A program made the translations under genes and the position numbers. From NCBI GenBank assembly GCA_946553025.1, contig CAMNRM010000002.1, positions 62,001 through 126,000 on the forward strand: DNA of 64,000 nt. Reading direction: 5' to 3'. Below the pieces are notes generated by a model. That model ran no database searches. It was given only the letters and a program-made list of their open reading frames with translations, and had not been told where the DNA came from. The DNA comes from an uncultured Clostridium sp. GTDB lineage: Bacteria > Bacillota > Clostridia > Lachnospirales > Lachnospiraceae. Below are positions 49,275-59,400 of the stretch, piece after piece. Every line of letters starts with the position of its first letter. Positions within the stretch are counted from its first letter, which is position 1.

Positions 49275-50525
49275 TTACTGCATCTCGTACTTTCCGCCGA
49301 CAATCTTTACTGCCTTCGGGTCTTTGTTCGGCTCGCCGGCCTCATTCCAGGTTGTGCCTGTACCGGTTAAACCGTCAATCGAAATCTGCGTCATCGCCGG
49401 AACCATAGCATCACAGATAGCGGAATAATCCATATCCGGAGTAATCGCTGCCTGCTTTGCTGCTTCAGCTACGGCATAAACGGCATCGTAAGCATCTGCG
49501 GCAAACTGGTTCGGGGTTTCGCCGTAAGCGTCCACATACTTGGTTGTAAAGTCCTTCGCGTCATCGGCATCTGCGGCAAACGGGGTAAGCAGCATAACGC
49601 CCTCGGCTAAAGAAGTATCAAAGTTTTCTACGGACAGAATACCGTCCATACCGTCCACACCAAAGAAGATCGGTGCAAATTCCTTATCTGCAGCCTGCTT
49701 TAAGATAATGGAAGCTTCCTGATAATAAATCGGTAAGAATACCAGTTCAGCGCCGGCTTCCTTTGCCTTGTCAAGCTGTACGGAAAAATCCGTCTTATTA
49801 TCTGCGGTAAATGCTTCGCTTGCTACAATCTCAATGCCCTGTCCTGCGGCTTCGGAAACGAAGGTTTCGCGGATACCGTCGGAATAAACGCTGGAACTGT
49901 CGTAGATAATTGCAACCTTGGTTGCCATCTTATTCTCGCCGATATACTTTGCGGAAGCCGTACCCTGATCCGGGTCAGAGAAGCATACACGGAAAGCATT
50001 CGGGTTCTGTACACACTCAACGGCAGAACCGGATGGGGTGATCTGGAACATATTGTCATTCGCTGTTTCAGCGGCTACGGCAATACATGCACCGGAAGTT
50101 GTGGTTCCGACTAACATCTGCATACCCCAGTCCTTTAAGGTATTATACGCATTCACGCTCTTTTCCGGATCAGCTTCATCATCCTGTGCATTGATCTCGA
50201 TTGTAGCGCCGTTGATACCGCCTGCTGCGTTAATCTCCTCTGCGGCAATCTCCGCACCATGCTGTACGGCAAGACCGTAAGCTGCTGCATCGCCGGTCAG
50301 CGGCCCGATAACGCCAATTTTGAAACTCCCGCCCTCTCCGGCCGGAGCAGCCTCGCTCTCCTCGCCGCCTTCTGCGGGTTCCTGTGCGTCGGCCTCGGCA
50401 GCCGTTGTTTCCTCACCGGCCGCAGTCGTTGCCGCATCGGTAGCCGGAGCCTCAGAGCCTCCGCCGCAAGCCGTTAAAGAAGCTGCCATCACTGCTGCTA
50501 ATCCAAGACTTACCACTCTCTTCAT
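49275..50525 (-). CDS. livK: Branched-chain amino acid-binding lipoprotein LivJ/LivK
   Basis: Secreted lipoprotein of 416 residues. The start at 50525 follows GAGGAGG. The signal peptide ends with lipobox SLTAC. After an Ala/Glu-rich linker of about 45 residues, the Peripla_BP_6 fold begins FKIGVIGPLTGDAAAYG, with EINAAGGINGATIEINAQD later. It delivers branched-chain or related amino acids to LivHM. It has its own strong promoter. Confidence 0.94.
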   Translation of the reverse strand: MKRVVSLGLAAVMAASLTACGGGSEAPATDAATTAAGEETTAAEADAQEPAEGGEESEAAPAGEGGSFKIGVIGPLTGDAAAYGLAVQHGAEIAAEEINAAGGINGATIEINAQDDEADPEKSVNAYNTLKDWGMQMLVGTTTSGACIAVAAETANDNMFQITPSGSAVECVQNPNAFRVCFSDPDQGTASAKYIGENKMATKVAIIYDSSSVYSDGIRETFVSEAAGQGIEIVASEAFTADNKTDFSVQLDKAKEAGAELVFLPIYYQEASIILKQAADKEFAPIFFGVDGMDGILSVENFDTSLAEGVMLLTPFAADADDAKDFTTKYVDAYGETPNQFAADAYDAVYAVAEAAKQAAITPDMDYSAICDAMVPAMTQISIDGLTGTGTTWNEAGEPNKDPKAVKIVGGKYEMQ

Positions 50526-50617
50526 AATTAGTTCCTCCTCTTTTTGCTGTAAGCAATTTTGCTCTACGCCCTGCCAGACCGCCAAAACCGTGGTCTGTCC
50601 GACCTAAAGCTTTCCTA

Positions 50618-50646
50618 ATTATAGTTTTTTGAACGAAAATTGTCAA
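50618..50646 (-). promoter_or_regulatory. Consensus sigma-A promoter of the liv operon
   Basis: On the minus strand TTGACA (50641-50646), a 17-base spacer and TATAAT (50618-50623): a perfect consensus match in both boxes. It lies about 95 bases ahead of livK. Confidence 0.85.
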
Positions 50647-50752
50647 CTATTTTTCTGCGCAACCTGCTGCAAATCTGGTATAAATCCTGGGCAAACAGCG
50701 AAATTACAGGCGATAAAACCTCCCTGACACTAAAACTTCCCCTTAAATTATC

Positions 50753-50783
50753 TTAATGAAACCTTAATGCCAAAACCGTAATG
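50753..50783 (+). promoter_or_regulatory. TTAATG direct repeats upstream of trkH, candidate KdpE-type site
   Basis: TTAATG occurs at 50753 and 50764 (11-base spacing) with a related GTAATG at 50778. Direct repeats one helical turn apart are typical for OmpR/PhoB-family regulators, and kdpE is encoded 5 kb downstream in the same cluster. A weak -10 (CATAAT) is at 50811. Inference only. Confidence 0.4.
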
Positions 50784-50859
50784 CTAACACAGATTTCATA
50801 CGTCCGGTGGCATAATGTAATTATACAAAAGCCAATTTCAGGAAAAAGGAGAAGCTAAC

Positions 50860-52191
50860 ATGGCAGAAATCAGCAAACGTTTATCTTCATCACAAATGAT
50901 TATTCTCGGCTTTGCTATGGTTATCTTAACCGGAAGCCTGCTCCTTATGCTTCCCGTCGCCACAAGGGAAGGCCGGGGAGCAAGCTTTGCCGACGCCCTA
51001 TTCACCTCGGTTTCGGCTGTCTGTGTTACCGGATTAATCGTCCAGGATACTGCCCTTTGCTGGAGCATGTTCGGGCAGGCCGTTATCCTGGTTTTAATAC
51101 AAATCGGCGGAATGGGCGTAATTACCGTCGCCATCGCCGTTTTCGCGGCATCGGGAAGAGAAATCAGCTTAAAACAGAGAAGCACCATGCAGGAAGCCAT
51201 CTGTGCGAACAAACTTGGAGGCATTGTCCGGCTCACCGGTTTTATCTTAAAAACCACCCTGCTCATCGAACTGCTTGGTGCAGCCGCAATGGCACCGTCC
51301 TTCTGCCATACCTTCGGCTTAGGGAAGGGATTATGGTACGCCCTGTTCCACTCCATTTCCGCCTTCTGCAACGCCGGATTTGATTTAATGGGCAGTAAAC
51401 AGCCCTGTTCATCCCTCACCTTCTTCGCCCGCAGCCCGGTAATCAACCTGACCATTATGGCTCTGATTATCCTTGGGGGAATTGGATTTATGACCTGGGA
51501 TGATGTAAGAACCAACCACTTCCGCTTCCGAAAATACCGGATGCAGAGCAAGGTCATCCTCACGGTTACTGCGGGATTAATCCTTTTTCCGGCACTGTAT
51601 TTTTTCTTTTTTGAATTTTCTGGCACACCGTTAGGGGAACGCACCCTGCTCTCCCTGTTTCAGTCGGTAACGCCAAGAACAGCCGGCTTTAATACCGCTG
51701 ATTTAACAACACTCAGCGAAACCGGAACGGCTCTTATCATCCTCTTAATGCTTATCGGCGGTTCTCCCGGTTCAACTGCCGGGGGAATGAAAACAACCAC
51801 CTTTGCCGTCCTGCTCTCCACCGCCGTTTCCGTTTTCCGCCGCAGGGAACATGCCCATTTTTTCGGGCGTCGGATTGACGATGAAACGATAAGGAATACG
51901 GTTGCTGTCCTGATGATGTATGTACTTCTGTTCTTGGGCGGCGGGCTTATCATCAGCCGCCTGGAGGGGCTTCCCCTTTTATCCTGCCTGTTTGAAACGG
52001 CATCCGCCGTCGCTACGGTGGGGCTTACCCTTGGGATAACTTCAAATTTAGGAATGGTTTCCCGGGGAATATTAATCCTTTTAATGTATATCGGACGGGT
52101 AGGTGGGCTGACACTTATTTTTGCAGCACTTTCCGGGAGCAGAAGGGGAAATACAGCGAAACTTCCGCAGGAAAAACTTACCATTGGATAG
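50860..52191 (+). CDS. trkH: Potassium uptake protein, TrkH/KtrB family
   Basis: Membrane channel subunit of 443 residues with about 10 hydrophobic segments. The four pore-loop regions are visible, including TSVSAVCVTGLIV, SISAFCNAGFDL, QSVTPRTAGFNT and TASAVATVGLTLG; conserved Gly in each marks the selectivity filter. AAAGGAG precedes the start. It imports K+ with the regulatory subunit encoded next. A chloride-like channel is excluded by the pore pattern. Confidence 0.95.
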   Translation: MAEISKRLSSSQMIILGFAMVILTGSLLLMLPVATREGRGASFADALFTSVSAVCVTGLIVQDTALCWSMFGQAVILVLIQIGGMGVITVAIAVFAASGREISLKQRSTMQEAICANKLGGIVRLTGFILKTTLLIELLGAAAMAPSFCHTFGLGKGLWYALFHSISAFCNAGFDLMGSKQPCSSLTFFARSPVINLTIMALIILGGIGFMTWDDVRTNHFRFRKYRMQSKVILTVTAGLILFPALYFFFFEFSGTPLGERTLLSLFQSVTPRTAGFNTADLTTLSETGTALIILLMLIGGSPGSTAGGMKTTTFAVLLSTAVSVFRRREHAHFFGRRIDDETIRNTVAVLMMYVLLFLGGGLIISRLEGLPLLSCLFETASAVATVGLTLGITSNLGMVSRGILILLMYIGRVGGLTLIFAALSGSRRGNTAKLPQEKLTIG

Positions 52192-52202
52192 GAGGTCAGA
52201 AT

Positions 52203-52850
52203 ATGAAATCAATCTTACTAATAGGACTCGGACGTTTTGGAAGGCATATTGCCAAGAAACTTAATGACTTAAATTACCAGGTTATGGCCGTGGATAATAA
52301 TGAAGAACGGGTCAACCGCAACCTGTCCATCGTCACCAATGCCCAGATCGGCGACAGCACGGATGCAGATTTTCTTTCCTCTCTGGGTATCCGAAATTAT
52401 GATGTCTGTATTGTAGCTATCGGCGATAATTTTCAAAATTCCCTGGAAACGGCCTCTCTTCTTAAGGAACTGGGAGCCAAAAAGGTCATTGCCAGGGCTT
52501 CGCGGGGCGTGCAGGAAAAGTTTCTTCTGCGCAACGGGGCCGACGAAGTGGTCTACCCGGAAAAACAGCTTGCCGCATGGACGGCTATCCGCTGTACTTC
52601 GGAACATATCCTGGATTATATTGAACTGGACGGCGAATATTCTATTTTTGAATTATCCATCCCCGCTGAGTGGGGAGGAAAAACAATTCTTCAGCTCGAT
52701 ATCCGCAAAAAATACGGAATTAATGTACTGGGCATTCGGGAAAACGGAAAAATGAGCATGGATGTTCTCCCCGATACCGCACTTAGCCGCAAAACATCTG
52801 TACTGGTTCTGGGAAAGCCAAAGGCCGTACAGAAATGTTTTCGTATATAA
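52203..52850 (+). CDS. trkA: Potassium uptake regulatory protein, TrkA/KtrA family
   Basis: A 215-residue cytoplasmic regulator. RCK N-domain with nucleotide-binding motif LLIGLGRFGRHIAKKL, acidic AVDNNEERV and IGDSTDADFL, then a C-terminal TrkA_C domain (about 135-215). It gates TrkH in response to ATP/ADP or NAD(H). AGGAGG lies before the ATG, 12 bases after trkH. Confidence 0.95.
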   Translation: MKSILLIGLGRFGRHIAKKLNDLNYQVMAVDNNEERVNRNLSIVTNAQIGDSTDADFLSSLGIRNYDVCIVAIGDNFQNSLETASLLKELGAKKVIARASRGVQEKFLLRNGADEVVYPEKQLAAWTAIRCTSEHILDYIELDGEYSIFELSIPAEWGGKTILQLDIRKKYGINVLGIRENGKMSMDVLPDTALSRKTSVLVLGKPKAVQKCFRI

Positions 52851-52852
52851 TT

Positions 52853-52903
52853 TTTACTGTTCACACGTTCGCAGCAAGTGCGCAGACCTACGTAAACAGT
52901 AAC
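52853..52903. mobile_element. 51-bp copy of the GTTACTGTT inverted-repeat element
   Basis: TTACTGTTCACACGTTCGCA at one end and CTACGTAAACAGTAAC at the other. The last 34 bases match the left end of the 132-bp copy at 18870 (reverse complement, one change). It lies just after trkA and before the small membrane gene upstream of kdpD, so it may act as a hairpin between two transcription segments. Confidence 0.75.
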
Positions 52904-52934
52904 TATAATTTCACTTTTTCAGGAGGTGGGCCAG

Positions 52935-53162
52935 ATGAGAGATTTTTTATTACTTTGTTCAACCCTTGCCCTTCTTTTATCCGGCTTTATCGCAATGAAC
53001 CGACTGGACAGCTGGATAGAACATGAGCAGCAGAGGATACTGGATGAATACCAGAAATCCCACTGGATTAGCCGTAAGATATATGATAAAATGTTCTTAC
53101 CAAAACACGCAGCGAACTACAGGGGGACAGGGGAATGCAGAAGCTACAAAAAGGGCATTTAA
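52935..53162 (+). CDS. Small membrane protein preceding KdpD
   Basis: A 75-residue protein; AGGAGGTGG precedes the ATG at 52935. Residues 1-20 (MRDFLLLCSTLALLLSGFIA) form a membrane helix; the rest is charged and helical with RILDEYQKSHWISRKIYD. It overlaps the kdpD start by 28 bases and shares its transcript. It may be a regulatory partner of KdpD or an old KdpF-like peptide; neither can be shown. Confidence 0.7.
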   Translation: MRDFLLLCSTLALLLSGFIAMNRLDSWIEHEQQRILDEYQKSHWISRKIYDKMFLPKHAANYRGTGECRSYKKGI

Positions 53163-55750
53163 AGATCTTTTTCAGCTATGCGCAGGGGACAGGAAAAACC
53201 ACAGCGATGCTTAAAGCAGCGCAGAATGTACAGGCACAGGGGATGAAGGTCTGCATTGGCTATCTTTCCTCTCCTGCTTCGGAGGATGTTCTTTCCCTGT
53301 GCCGTACATTTGACCGGCTAAAACCGTTAAAAATCAATGGAAAGGATGACTTTGATCTTGACCAGGCGTTAAAATACAGGCCGGATCTCATCCTTCTTGA
53401 CGATTTAGCCTGTACCAACGGAAATACCTGCCGTCACCGCAAACGGTATCAGGATGTTGATGAACTTTTGAAATCGGGAATCAATGTCTATACCACCGTG
53501 AACGTGGAGAACATTGAAAGCCTGCACGATACGGTAAGTTTTATTACAGGAATTTCTGCCTGGGAAAGGATTCCTGACTTTGTTTTTGATCAGGCGGACC
53601 AGGTTGAACTTATCGATATCGAACCGCAGGAACTGCTTGAACAGCTGGAAAAATCCACAACCGCAGGCACATTATTTACCATCGAACAGCTTACGGCCCT
53701 GCGCGAGGCTGCACTCCGGCGGTGCGCCGACAGGGTGAAGCATCTGTCCAACCGGCAGCACAAGAACAGCTACCATACCAATGAACATATTTTGGTGGGA
53801 CTTTCTTCTGCTCCCTCGAATGAAAGGATTATCCGCACGGCGGCAAGGATGGCGAATGCCTTTAACAGCCAGTTTACGGCATTGTTCGTCGAAACCCCGG
53901 ATTTTGGCGCGGCTACCCCGGAAAATAAGCAGCGCCTTCGGCAGAACCAGAACCTGGCAGAACAGCTTGGAGCGCATATTGAAACCGTGTACGGGGAAGA
54001 TGTGGCCTATCAGCTTGCTGAGTTTGCCCGTCTTTCCGGGATCACCAAGATCGTCCTGGGACGAAGCGCCGTTACCAGGAAGCACCGTCTGGGAAAGCCC
54101 ACGCTGACGGAACAGCTGATTTTCTACGTGCCGGAAATGGATATTCACATTATCCCGGATAAATCTGCCGATGCCAGCTATCGTCCCAGGAAGGCAAAAC
54201 GGCATGATAAAAACAGCATCTTAACCAATACCGCCAAAAGTGCTGCGATACTGACCGGGGCCACGCTGTTAAGCCTTGGCTTCTACCGCATGGGATTTAC
54301 CGAGCCAAATATTATTATGGTCTACATCCTTGGCGTTTTACTGACCTCCATCGCCACCTCGCATCAGATCTACAGCCTGGTATCCTCCATGGCAAGCGTG
54401 TTTATCTTTAATTTTTTCTTTACGCATCCGCGGTTTTCGCTGACCGCCTACGCCACCGGCTATCCCGTGACCTTTGCGGTTATGTTTTTAACGGCCTATA
54501 TCACGGGGACACTGGCCCTGCGCTATAAAAAACAGGCCGGGCAGTCGGCAAAGATTGCCTACCGGACAAAAATTTTATTTGATACCGACCAGATGCTTTC
54601 CAAGGCCGGAAATAAGGAGGAGATTATCGAGGCGGCGGCAGAACAGATGATGAAACTGTTAAACCGCACCATTGTTATCTTTGAACAGGAAGAAGGAAGG
54701 CTTTTAACCCCGCATATTTTTTCGCCGGACACGGCAGACCGGGAAAAGACACCTGCCGCAGTTGGAGAAAGGGAAACCGCCGCCGCTTCCTGGACACTGA
54801 ACCACAACCACACCTGCGGCGCAACCACGGATACTTTCTCCGATACCCGCTTTATCTACCTGTCCCTGTGCGTTAATGAACGGGTGTACGGCGTGGTCGG
54901 CATCGATGCGCAAAATAATCCCCTGGACGCCCCGGAATACGGAATCCTGCTCTCTATCTTAGGCGAGTGCGCCCTTGCCCTGGAAAATGAAAAAAATGCC
55001 CGGGAAAAGGAAGCGGCGGCAGTGCTTGCCGAAAGCGAGCAGCTCCGCGCAAATCTTCTGCGCACCATCTCCCACGATCTGCGCACGCCCTTAACGACGA
55101 TATCGGGAAATGCCAGCAACCTGCTCAGCAATGGGGACAGCTTTGACGCTTTGACCAAAAAACAGATTTATACGGATATTTATGATGATTCCATGTGGCT
55201 GATTAACCTGGTGGAAAATTTACTCTATGCCACCCGCATTGAAGAAGGACGGATGACCCTGCACACTTCGACCGAGCTTTTAAGCGATATTGTTGAAGAA
55301 GCGATGAATCCTATCCGGCGCAAAGCGGGCAGCCGAAGGATTTTTGCCGTCCACGAGGATGATTTGCTGTTTGTCCAGGCCGATGCAAAGCTGATTGTCC
55401 AGGTAATTGTCAATCTTGTGGACAATGCCGCCAAATACACCCCGCCGGATACTGTAGTCACCATTGCAACGGGAAGAAACGGCAGCATGGCCGAAATTCG
55501 CATTGCCGATAACGGAAACGGGATTCCTGATGAAGAAAAGCCAAAGATTTTTGAGAAATTTTACTGCGGAAGAAATAAAATTGCCGACAACCGGCGCAGC
55601 CTTGGACTGGGGCTGTACCTGTGCAAGGCCATCACCGAAGCACACGGCGGAACCATTTCCGTGACCGATAACCAGCCGCAGGGAAGTATTTTCTGCTTTA
55701 CGCTTCCCATTAAAGAAATCACACCGCAAGGAGGGGCTATTCATGAATAA
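53135..55750 (+). CDS. kdpD: KdpD-type sensor histidine kinase
   Basis: Sensor kinase of 871 residues. Residues 1-210 are the cytoplasmic KdpD domain with a Walker A-like SYAQGTGKTTAML (Gly-Val of the usual motif altered), LILLDDLACTNG and NVYTTVNVENIESL. A Usp-like domain (about 215-350) follows, then four helices near 365-465, a GAF-type linker, HisKA with phospho-His in RTISHDLRTPLTTISGN, and the ATPase domain with NLVDNAAKYT. In Kdp systems it senses K+ and osmotic stress. Here it sits next to Trk rather than kdpFABC genes, so it probably controls Trk-type uptake. Confidence 0.93.
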   Translation: MQKLQKGHLKIFFSYAQGTGKTTAMLKAAQNVQAQGMKVCIGYLSSPASEDVLSLCRTFDRLKPLKINGKDDFDLDQALKYRPDLILLDDLACTNGNTCRHRKRYQDVDELLKSGINVYTTVNVENIESLHDTVSFITGISAWERIPDFVFDQADQVELIDIEPQELLEQLEKSTTAGTLFTIEQLTALREAALRRCADRVKHLSNRQHKNSYHTNEHILVGLSSAPSNERIIRTAARMANAFNSQFTALFVETPDFGAATPENKQRLRQNQNLAEQLGAHIETVYGEDVAYQLAEFARLSGITKIVLGRSAVTRKHRLGKPTLTEQLIFYVPEMDIHIIPDKSADASYRPRKAKRHDKNSILTNTAKSAAILTGATLLSLGFYRMGFTEPNIIMVYILGVLLTSIATSHQIYSLVSSMASVFIFNFFFTHPRFSLTAYATGYPVTFAVMFLTAYITGTLALRYKKQAGQSAKIAYRTKILFDTDQMLSKAGNKEEIIEAAAEQMMKLLNRTIVIFEQEEGRLLTPHIFSPDTADREKTPAAVGERETAAASWTLNHNHTCGATTDTFSDTRFIYLSLCVNERVYGVVGIDAQNNPLDAPEYGILLSILGECALALENEKNAREKEAAAVLAESEQLRANLLRTISHDLRTPLTTISGNASNLLSNGDSFDALTKKQIYTDIYDDSMWLINLVENLLYATRIEEGRMTLHTSTELLSDIVEEAMNPIRRKAGSRRIFAVHEDDLLFVQADAKLIVQVIVNLVDNAAKYTPPDTVVTIATGRNGSMAEIRIADNGNGIPDEEKPKIFEKFYCGRNKIADNRRSLGLGLYLCKAITEAHGGTISVTDNQPQGSIFCFTLPIKEITPQGGAIHE

Positions 55751-56441
55751 GCTTCAGATTCTGGTCGTCGAGGACGACACCCCGGTTCGCAACTTAATCA
55801 CAACAACGCTCAAGGCCCAGGATTACCGTTTTTCGGTTGCCGTCAACGGAAAAGAGGCCGTGATGAGCGCCGCCTCCCTGAATCCGGATGTAATTCTGCT
55901 GGATCTGGGCCTGCCGGATATCGACGGCGTGGAGGTTATCCGGCGCATCCGCAGCTGGTCGAATATGCCGATTATCGTGATCAGTGCCCGAAGTGAGGAC
56001 AATGATAAAATCGACGCCCTGGATGCCGGTGCCGACGACTACCTGACCAAGCCCTTTTCTGTTGATGAACTGCTCGCCCGGCTGCGCGTCACCCAGCGCC
56101 GCCTGGCCCAGATGCAGGGCAGCACAAATCAGGCGGCCGTCTATGTCAACGGCCGCCTGCGGATAGACTATGCCTCCGGCTGTGTTTATCTGGATGACGA
56201 GGAAATGCATTTAACCCCCATTGAATACAAGCTGCTCTGCCTTCTTGCCCAGAATACCGGAAAAGTTCTGACCCACAAGTTCATTACCCAGAGCGTATGG
56301 GGAAGCAGCTGGGAAAATGACGTCGGCTCCCTGCGCGTTTTTATGGCTACCCTGCGAAAAAAACTCGAAAAGCCTTCCGGCTCGCCGCAGTACATCCAGA
56401 CACATATCGGAATTGGCTATCGGATGTTAAAAATTGAGTGA
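55743..56441 (+). CDS. kdpE: KdpE-type response regulator (OmpR family)
   Basis: A 232-residue response regulator. Receiver motifs: acidic VVEDDTPVRNL, phospho-Asp in VILLDLGLPDIDG, KP in DDYLTKPFSVDELLARL. The C-terminal winged helix is of OmpR type (LTPIEYKLLCLLAQNTGKVL). Its start overlaps kdpD by 8 bases. It is the DNA-binding partner of KdpD; a direct repeat upstream of trkH is a candidate target. Confidence 0.95.
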   Translation: MNKLQILVVEDDTPVRNLITTTLKAQDYRFSVAVNGKEAVMSAASLNPDVILLDLGLPDIDGVEVIRRIRSWSNMPIIVISARSEDNDKIDALDAGADDYLTKPFSVDELLARLRVTQRRLAQMQGSTNQAAVYVNGRLRIDYASGCVYLDDEEMHLTPIEYKLLCLLAQNTGKVLTHKFITQSVWGSSWENDVGSLRVFMATLRKKLEKPSGSPQYIQTHIGIGYRMLKIE

Positions 56442-56488
56442 ACTGCATTATGCAGCTGACCGGCTTTGGATAAATCTTCGTTTACCCT

Positions 56489-59400
56489 CTATTTTTCTTC
56501 ACTTAAAATTTCCTGTAAAAGCTCCATCAGCTTCGGAACATCGATCGGCTTGGCAATATGCCCGTTCATCCCTGCATCCAGGGCCGCCTTTTTATCCTCG
56601 TCAAAGGCATTGGCGGTCATGGCGATAATCGGGATATTGGCAAGCTTTGGATTATCCATAGCCCTAATCTGCTTTGTCGCCTCATAGCCGTTCATAATCG
56701 GCATCTGGATATCCATTAAAATCAAATCATACTGCCCCGGCTTAGCCGCCTTCATCTTCTCCACGGCAACCTCTCCGTCGTCGGCCACATCCATCACAAA
56801 TCCGGCTTCCTTAAGGATCTCCACGGCAATTTCCTGGTTCAGTTCATTGTCCTCCACCAAAAGAATCTTCTTTCCTTCAAAGGAAATCACACCCTCGAAA
56901 GAGGCCGCATTAACCCGCGTGGCGGCAAACGGCGACTCTAAAACCTCCCTGAGTTCCGAGAGGAAAATCGGTTTGGAACAGAAGGCCGTAACCCCTGCCT
57001 TTCTCGCCTCCTCTTCGATATCCGACCAGTCATAGGCCGTTAAGATAATAATCGGCTTTTCCTCCCCGATAATTGTGCGGATGCGCCGCACAACCTCAAT
57101 ACCGTTCATATCCGGCATCAGCCAGTCAATAATGTAGGCTGCATACTCGTCATCCTGCTCTTCGGCAAGCTTTGTGCGCAGCACGGCTTCCTTTCCCGAA
57201 GTCGTCCAGTCCGGCCGCATACCGATGGTGGAAAGCATCTTGGTAACGCTGGAACAGGTATTAAAATCATCATCGACAACCAGGGCTCTCAGTCCTTTAA
57301 GTTCAGGGATGACCTCCTGCCTTACCGGCCCGGAACAGGTTCTTAAGTGCAGGGCTACGGTGAAGGTGGAACCTTTTCCTTCTTCGCTGTCTACGGTGAT
57401 AGTTCCGCCCATCATATCCACAATATTTTTCGTAATGGCCATGCCAAGTCCCGTACCCTGGATTCCGCTGACCGTGCTTGTTCTCTCCCGCTCAAACGGT
57501 TCAAACACATGGGCCTGGAATTCCTTACTCATCCCGATTCCGGTATCCTTCACCTGGAACTCATAGGAGGCAAAGCCCTCATGCACCGTGCCTTTTTGCA
57601 GAATACGGACACTGACAATGCCGCCCGGCTTGGTAAACTTCATGGCATTGCTTAAAAGATTTAAAAGAACCTGGTTTAAGCGCAGTTTATCGCAGAGCAC
57701 ATGCTCATTAACCACATCCGCCGTATCGATAAAAAATTCCAGCTGCTTTGCCGAGATATCTGCCTGGACAATGGTTTTTAAGTCGTGCATCACCTCGGGA
57801 AGCGAGGTTTCCTTCTCTTCAATCTTTACCTTTCCGCTCTCAATACGGCTCATATCGAGAACATCGTTAATCAGGCTGAGAAGATGGTTGCTCGATGTTG
57901 TAATCTTCGCGAGATAATCCTGCACCTGCTCCCGGTTATCCATGTGCGCCACGGCAAGGGAGGTAAAGCCGATAATCGCATTCATCGGCGTGCGGATATC
58001 GTGGGACATATTGTTTAAGAATGTCGTCTTTGCCCGGTTTGCGTGCTGTGCCGCCGCCAAAGCATCCTGCAGGTCAATCTTCTGCCTTTCCAGCTGCTCA
58101 GCCATGCGCTTTTCGTCATCGATGTCCATGAACAATCCCACAAAATTAATCGGCGAACCGTCCTCCCGCCGGGAAAGCCTCCCTGCAGCATGGAACCATC
58201 TCCAGCCCCGATTTCGGGTAAGAAGCCGGTATTCCACATCATAAGTCTTTTCACCGGTATAATCCATAACTGTATCCCAGTACTCTTTGATTATCCGTTT
58301 TTTATCTTCTTCATGCAGAAGATCCGACCAGGATTCCAGGCGGTTGGGGAAGTCTTCCTCACTTGTATAGCCTAGCATCTTCCGAAAGGTTTCGCTCCAG
58401 GTACAGGAAACCATCTGGGCATGTTCATTAAACTCCATGCTCCAGGGGCCGGAACCCATGGCTGTCTGGATATTGTTCATTGCCTCCTGTTCCCGCTCGA
58501 TCTGGGCGTAGGCTGCCCGGATTTTATTTCCGTCCGCCTTTTCCTGGGCCAGAACCAGGCTTGCATTCTTCCTGAACTGATAGACAAATACAGAAAATAC
58601 CCCCAGCATGGCGATAATGGTAATGGCAATCTGAATTACACTGCGGCGCATCATTCCAATACTGATGGAACTAATCTGATCGCTGATAACATTGTCCCGG
58701 ATTAGTATGGTCAGCATCCAGTCCGTTCCTTCCACCGGTATGTAGCTGAGATCTTCTTTTATTCCCTGGTAGCGGAAAGAAATCTGTCCCCGCCTTCCCT
58801 CCTCAAAGTCCTTTTTTACCTGCGCAACCGAAAATCCCTCGTCAACTTCTGCATCCGTCAGCGCAGAAAGAAGGTTATTCTCCGAGGTTAAATGCCCAAA
58901 ACCATCATTGGTAAGACTTTCGCCGTTTTTATAGAAAAGATTGCAGAAGGTTTCGTTATCACTGGTTTTCAGGATAAGAGAGCTCAGCATCTCATCAATA
59001 TCAAGCTGGACAAAACACACCTTTATCGGCGTCCCCTGAAAGACAATATCCTCCACAGGCATCACCAGAATCACCTGTTTTCTTGCCCCGTAAAGGTTCG
59101 CCGTATGGATCGCCGGCCCGGTAAGATCTTCCGCAAGAAAGCTGTAGCGGCTGAGTCCTGAGGTCGTGCTGTGTTCGGTATAGACAATCCCGGCTTCATC
59201 AACCAGGGCGAATTTATTCATGCGGTAAAGCCGTTTCATCTTTCCTAAGAAACGGCGAAGCGACTGCTGGGATTCCAGATTGGACTCTTCCATAATATCC
59301 AGTGCATTTTCCATAAACAGGAAATGATTTTTCAGTTCTTCTGCCACAACCTGCGCCCGCCGCCCGGCCAGCTCATCCAGATAAAACTCACTGACCCGGC

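Noticed and set aside
50860..51644. Long minus-strand frame opposite trkH
   Set aside because: The plus strand encodes a clear K+ channel with pore motifs; the opposite frame is a shadow.
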